A DNA stretch of 6,627 nucleotides from Actinomycetales bacterium. Lineage in GTDB: Bacteria; Actinomycetota; Actinomycetes; Actinomycetales; Dermabacteraceae. Position 1 is the first letter of the stretch. The number at the start of each line of letters is the position of its first letter. The notes below the pieces were generated by a model, which was not told the DNA's origin, did not search any database, and saw nothing but the letters and a program-made list of their open reading frames with translations. Of the stretch, positions 5,444 through 6,627 are shown in pieces. The translations under genes were made by a program, and so were the position numbers. The DNA is taken from NCBI GenBank assembly GCA_012799425.1, contig JAAZLF010000109.1, forward strand, positions 1 through 6,627. The letters run 5' to 3'.

Positions 5444-5459
5444 GCCTCAGACCTCCGGC
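5435..5459. terminator. hairpin spanning the two convergent stop codons
   Basis: GCCGG (5435-5439) pairs with CCGGC (5455-5459), and inside it CTGA-GCC-TCAG (5440-5450) forms a second stem with a four-base bulge (ACCT). The two stop codons, TGA at 5441-5443 and TCA at 5447-5449, pair with each other. With only three bases between the genes this is the only candidate for a bidirectional terminator. No T-tract follows on either side, so support is weak. Confidence 0.3.
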
Positions 5460-5740
5460 AGCTCCTGCTCGGCGGTCTCGGCCTCCATGCGGTCCTGATC
5501 GCGGTTGCCCTGCTCCGCGGCGGTGACGTCGTCGCCGCCGCGGTCGCGGTCGCTGTCGAAGCCGTACCCGTCGGCGTTGCGGGAGTCCGGCCCCTCGGCG
5601 GCGACCCGGTCGGTCTCGAGGGCGTCATCGATGCTGACCTCTCCGGGGTCCTCGTCGGCACCGCGGGCGTACTCGTCCTCGCTGGTCGCGGCGATCCGGT
5701 CGAGCTCCGGGTCCTCTGCGGGGTTCTGCGGCTGTGTCAC
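5447..5740 (-). CDS. small, highly acidic, lysine-free protein, probably disordered
   Basis: I do not recognise a family with confidence; it has a loose feel of the small acidic actinobacterial DUF5709-like proteins. By my count its 97 residues hold 17 Asp and 14 Glu against 8 Arg, and no Lys, His, Cys or Trp. There is no hydrophobic core, signal peptide or membrane segment, so it is probably an unfolded cytosolic protein. The C-terminal third (DDVTAAEQGNRDQDRMEAE) could form a charged helix. The GTG start at 5740 has a near-perfect GAGGAGG five bases upstream, good evidence that it is really translated. It follows the DJ-1-like gene by 20 bases on the same strand, so the two are probably co-transcribed. 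Its stop lies three bases from the convergent glycosidase stop. Confidence 0.8.
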   Translation of the reverse strand: MTQPQNPAEDPELDRIAATSEDEYARGADEDPGEVSIDDALETDRVAAEGPDSRNADGYGFDSDRDRGGDDVTAAEQGNRDQDRMEAETAEQELPEV

Positions 5741-5760
5741 GGGGTCCTCCTCGGGGTCGG

Positions 5761-6315
5761 TCAGCTGAGGGCGTCGATGATCGCCGCGTTGAAGGCGTCG
5801 AGATCATCGGGGGTGCGGGAGGTGATGAGGCGGAAGCCGGCGGAGTCGTCGACCACCACCTCCTCGTCGGCCCATCGTCCGCCCGCGTTGACGAGGTCGG
5901 TGCGGATGGTGGGGACGGAGGTGAGCTCGCGGCCGTCGGCCAGGCCTGTCTCGACCAGCAGCCAGGGCGCGTGGCAGATCGCGGCGACCGGCTTGCCGTC
6001 GGCGGCGAAGGCGCGGGCGAGGAACTGCGCGGTCTCGTCGGCGCGCAGCGCGTCGGCGTTCAGGGTGCCGCCGGGCAGCACCAGGGCGTCGAAGTCCGCG
6101 GCCTTGACGGAGTCGTGGGTGGCGTCCACCGGGACCTCGGGACCGGGCTCGCGGTCGAGCTCGAGGGTCTTGACCACGCCCGTCTCGGGGGCGGCGACGG
6201 TGACGGTCGCACCGGCCTCGCGCAGTGCTCCCAGCGGGCTGCGGATCTCGTCGGTCTCCGTGCCGAAGTTGCTGCTCAGCAGGAGGATCTTGCGTCCTTC
6301 GAGGGTGTTGTCCAT
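5761..6315 (-). CDS. DJ-1/PfpI family, type 1 glutamine amidotransferase-like protein
   Basis: At 184 residues this is the normal length for the PfpI/YhbO branch. KILLLSSNFGTETDEIRSPL (9-28) includes Glu23, aligned with the conserved glutamate near the active site. DALVLPGGTLNADALR (76-91) is the family core, and AAICHAPWLLVETGL (111-125) is the nucleophile elbow with Cys114 followed by His115. The C-terminal half (TIRTDLVNAGGRWADEEVVVDD) is also typical. Proteins of this group have been described as stress proteins, proteases or deglycases; the deglycase claim is disputed, so I call only the family. It is cytosolic. The ATG has GAGGAG five bases upstream and an extended -10-like TGATACGGT further up. 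It is the first gene of a probable two-gene operon with the acidic protein. Confidence 0.94.
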   Translation of the reverse strand: MDNTLEGRKILLLSSNFGTETDEIRSPLGALREAGATVTVAAPETGVVKTLELDREPGPEVPVDATHDSVKAADFDALVLPGGTLNADALRADETAQFLARAFAADGKPVAAICHAPWLLVETGLADGRELTSVPTIRTDLVNAGGRWADEEVVVDDSAGFRLITSRTPDDLDAFNAAIIDALS

Positions 6316-6348
6316 GACTTCTCCTCACGTCGGGGCGTCCGTGCGGCG

Positions 6349-6357
6349 ACCGTATCA
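6349..6357 (-). promoter_or_regulatory. candidate extended -10 for the DJ-1-like gene
   Basis: On the minus strand TGATACGGT fits an extended -10 (TGn followed by TANNNT). It predicts a start at about 6342 and a 27-base leader holding the GAGGAG site. No good -35 is seen, which an extended -10 can tolerate. The same 95-base gap contains an imperfect hairpin at 6368-6391 (GCGT...CCGA / TCGGACGC) that may end the SelO transcript, without a T-tract. Confidence 0.35.
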
Positions 6358-6410
6358 CCGCCCTTGCGCGTCTCCCCGACCGATCGGACGCCGGCAGGCG
6401 ACATGCTGCC

Positions 6411-6627
6411 TCAGGTGCCGCAGAAGGTCAGGAAGCCCTCGCCGCCGTCCCCCGGGCCCTCCAGGTGCGTGAGCTCCGGCCGTCGCTCGAAGGGCCGACG
6501 GACCGCCCCCAGCATCTGCCGCACGGGCTCGAGGTCTCCCAGATGCGCGGCGCGCAGCGCCTCCTCCAGGTGCATGTTGCGGGGAACGAGGAGAGGGTTG
6601 ACCGGCTCGTCGATCCGCCCACCCCCG
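6411..6627 (-). CDS. selO: protein adenylyltransferase SelO (YdiU/UPF0061), C-terminal 71 residues
   Basis: Only the end of the gene is in the window; the kinase-like catalytic domain lies beyond base 6627. The visible part matches the SelO C-terminus: VNPLLVPRNMHLEEALRAA, then GDLEPVRQMLGAVRRPFE, and the final TFCGT. SelO is a pseudokinase-fold enzyme that transfers AMP from ATP to Ser, Thr or Tyr of target proteins and takes part in oxidative-stress responses. The Cys three residues from the end corresponds to the selenocysteine of eukaryotic SelO, so this is the cysteine form. The stop is TGA at 6411-6413, with no sign of read-through. The DJ-1-like gene follows on the same strand after 95 bases, with its own promoter candidate. 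Confidence 0.88.
   Translation of the reverse strand, partial: GGGRIDEPVNPLLVPRNMHLEEALRAAHLGDLEPVRQMLGAVRRPFERRPELTHLEGPGDGGEGFLTFCGT

Overview
The window is GC-rich DNA with dense, mostly minus-strand genes, GTG starts, strong GAGGAG-type ribosome binding sites and ATGA overlaps. The gene families (a tandem pair of CNNM/'hemolysin' proteins, a DUF2975 plus small HTH pair, a DUF4091/GH123-like enzyme, and SelO with a C-terminal FCGT) point to a high-GC actinobacterium. A Micrococcales member such as Brachybacterium is my guess from composition and gene content; it cannot be proven from this sequence.

Layout. (a) 1-1902, minus: two overlapping CNNM/CorC-type membrane proteins. The downstream one is cut by the window edge. 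(b) 1903-2085: a leader with a perfect cUUCGg hairpin and a possible 30-codon upstream ORF that overlaps the CNNM start. (c) 2086-2745, minus: a serine alpha/beta-hydrolase (carboxylesterase/phospholipase type) with a visible Ser-Asp-His triad. (d) 2746-3043: a 298-bp divergent intergenic region, the most structured non-coding stretch here. Reading toward the esterase it holds a candidate promoter, a 13-nt perfect Shine-Dalgarno, a possible 12-codon leader ORF inside an inverted repeat, an 11-bp direct repeat, and a compact nested fold resembling a three-way junction. Toward the other side it holds a TTGACA promoter placed for leaderless expression of DUF2975. (e) 3044-3741, plus: DUF2975 membrane protein and YozG-like HTH regulator, overlapping by one base. 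(f) 3800-5443, plus: a cytosolic GH123-like DUF4091 glycosidase, preceded by a perfect 14-bp palindrome. (g) 5447-6315, minus: a lysine-free, very acidic small protein and a DJ-1/PfpI amidotransferase-like protein in one probable operon. It converges on (f) with three bases between the stop codons. (h) 6411-6627, minus: the C-terminus of the protein adenylyltransferase SelO.

Functionally, the CNNM pair probably acts together in ion homeostasis, the DUF2975/HTH pair is a typical membrane-protein/regulator module, and SelO with the DJ-1-like protein suggests a redox or stress cluster. The strongest candidate for something undescribed is the RNA-like architecture at about 2761-2946 upstream of the esterase. 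The second is the uORF/hairpin leader of the CNNM pair. No transposase, phage gene, CRISPR array, tRNA or rRNA gene was seen.
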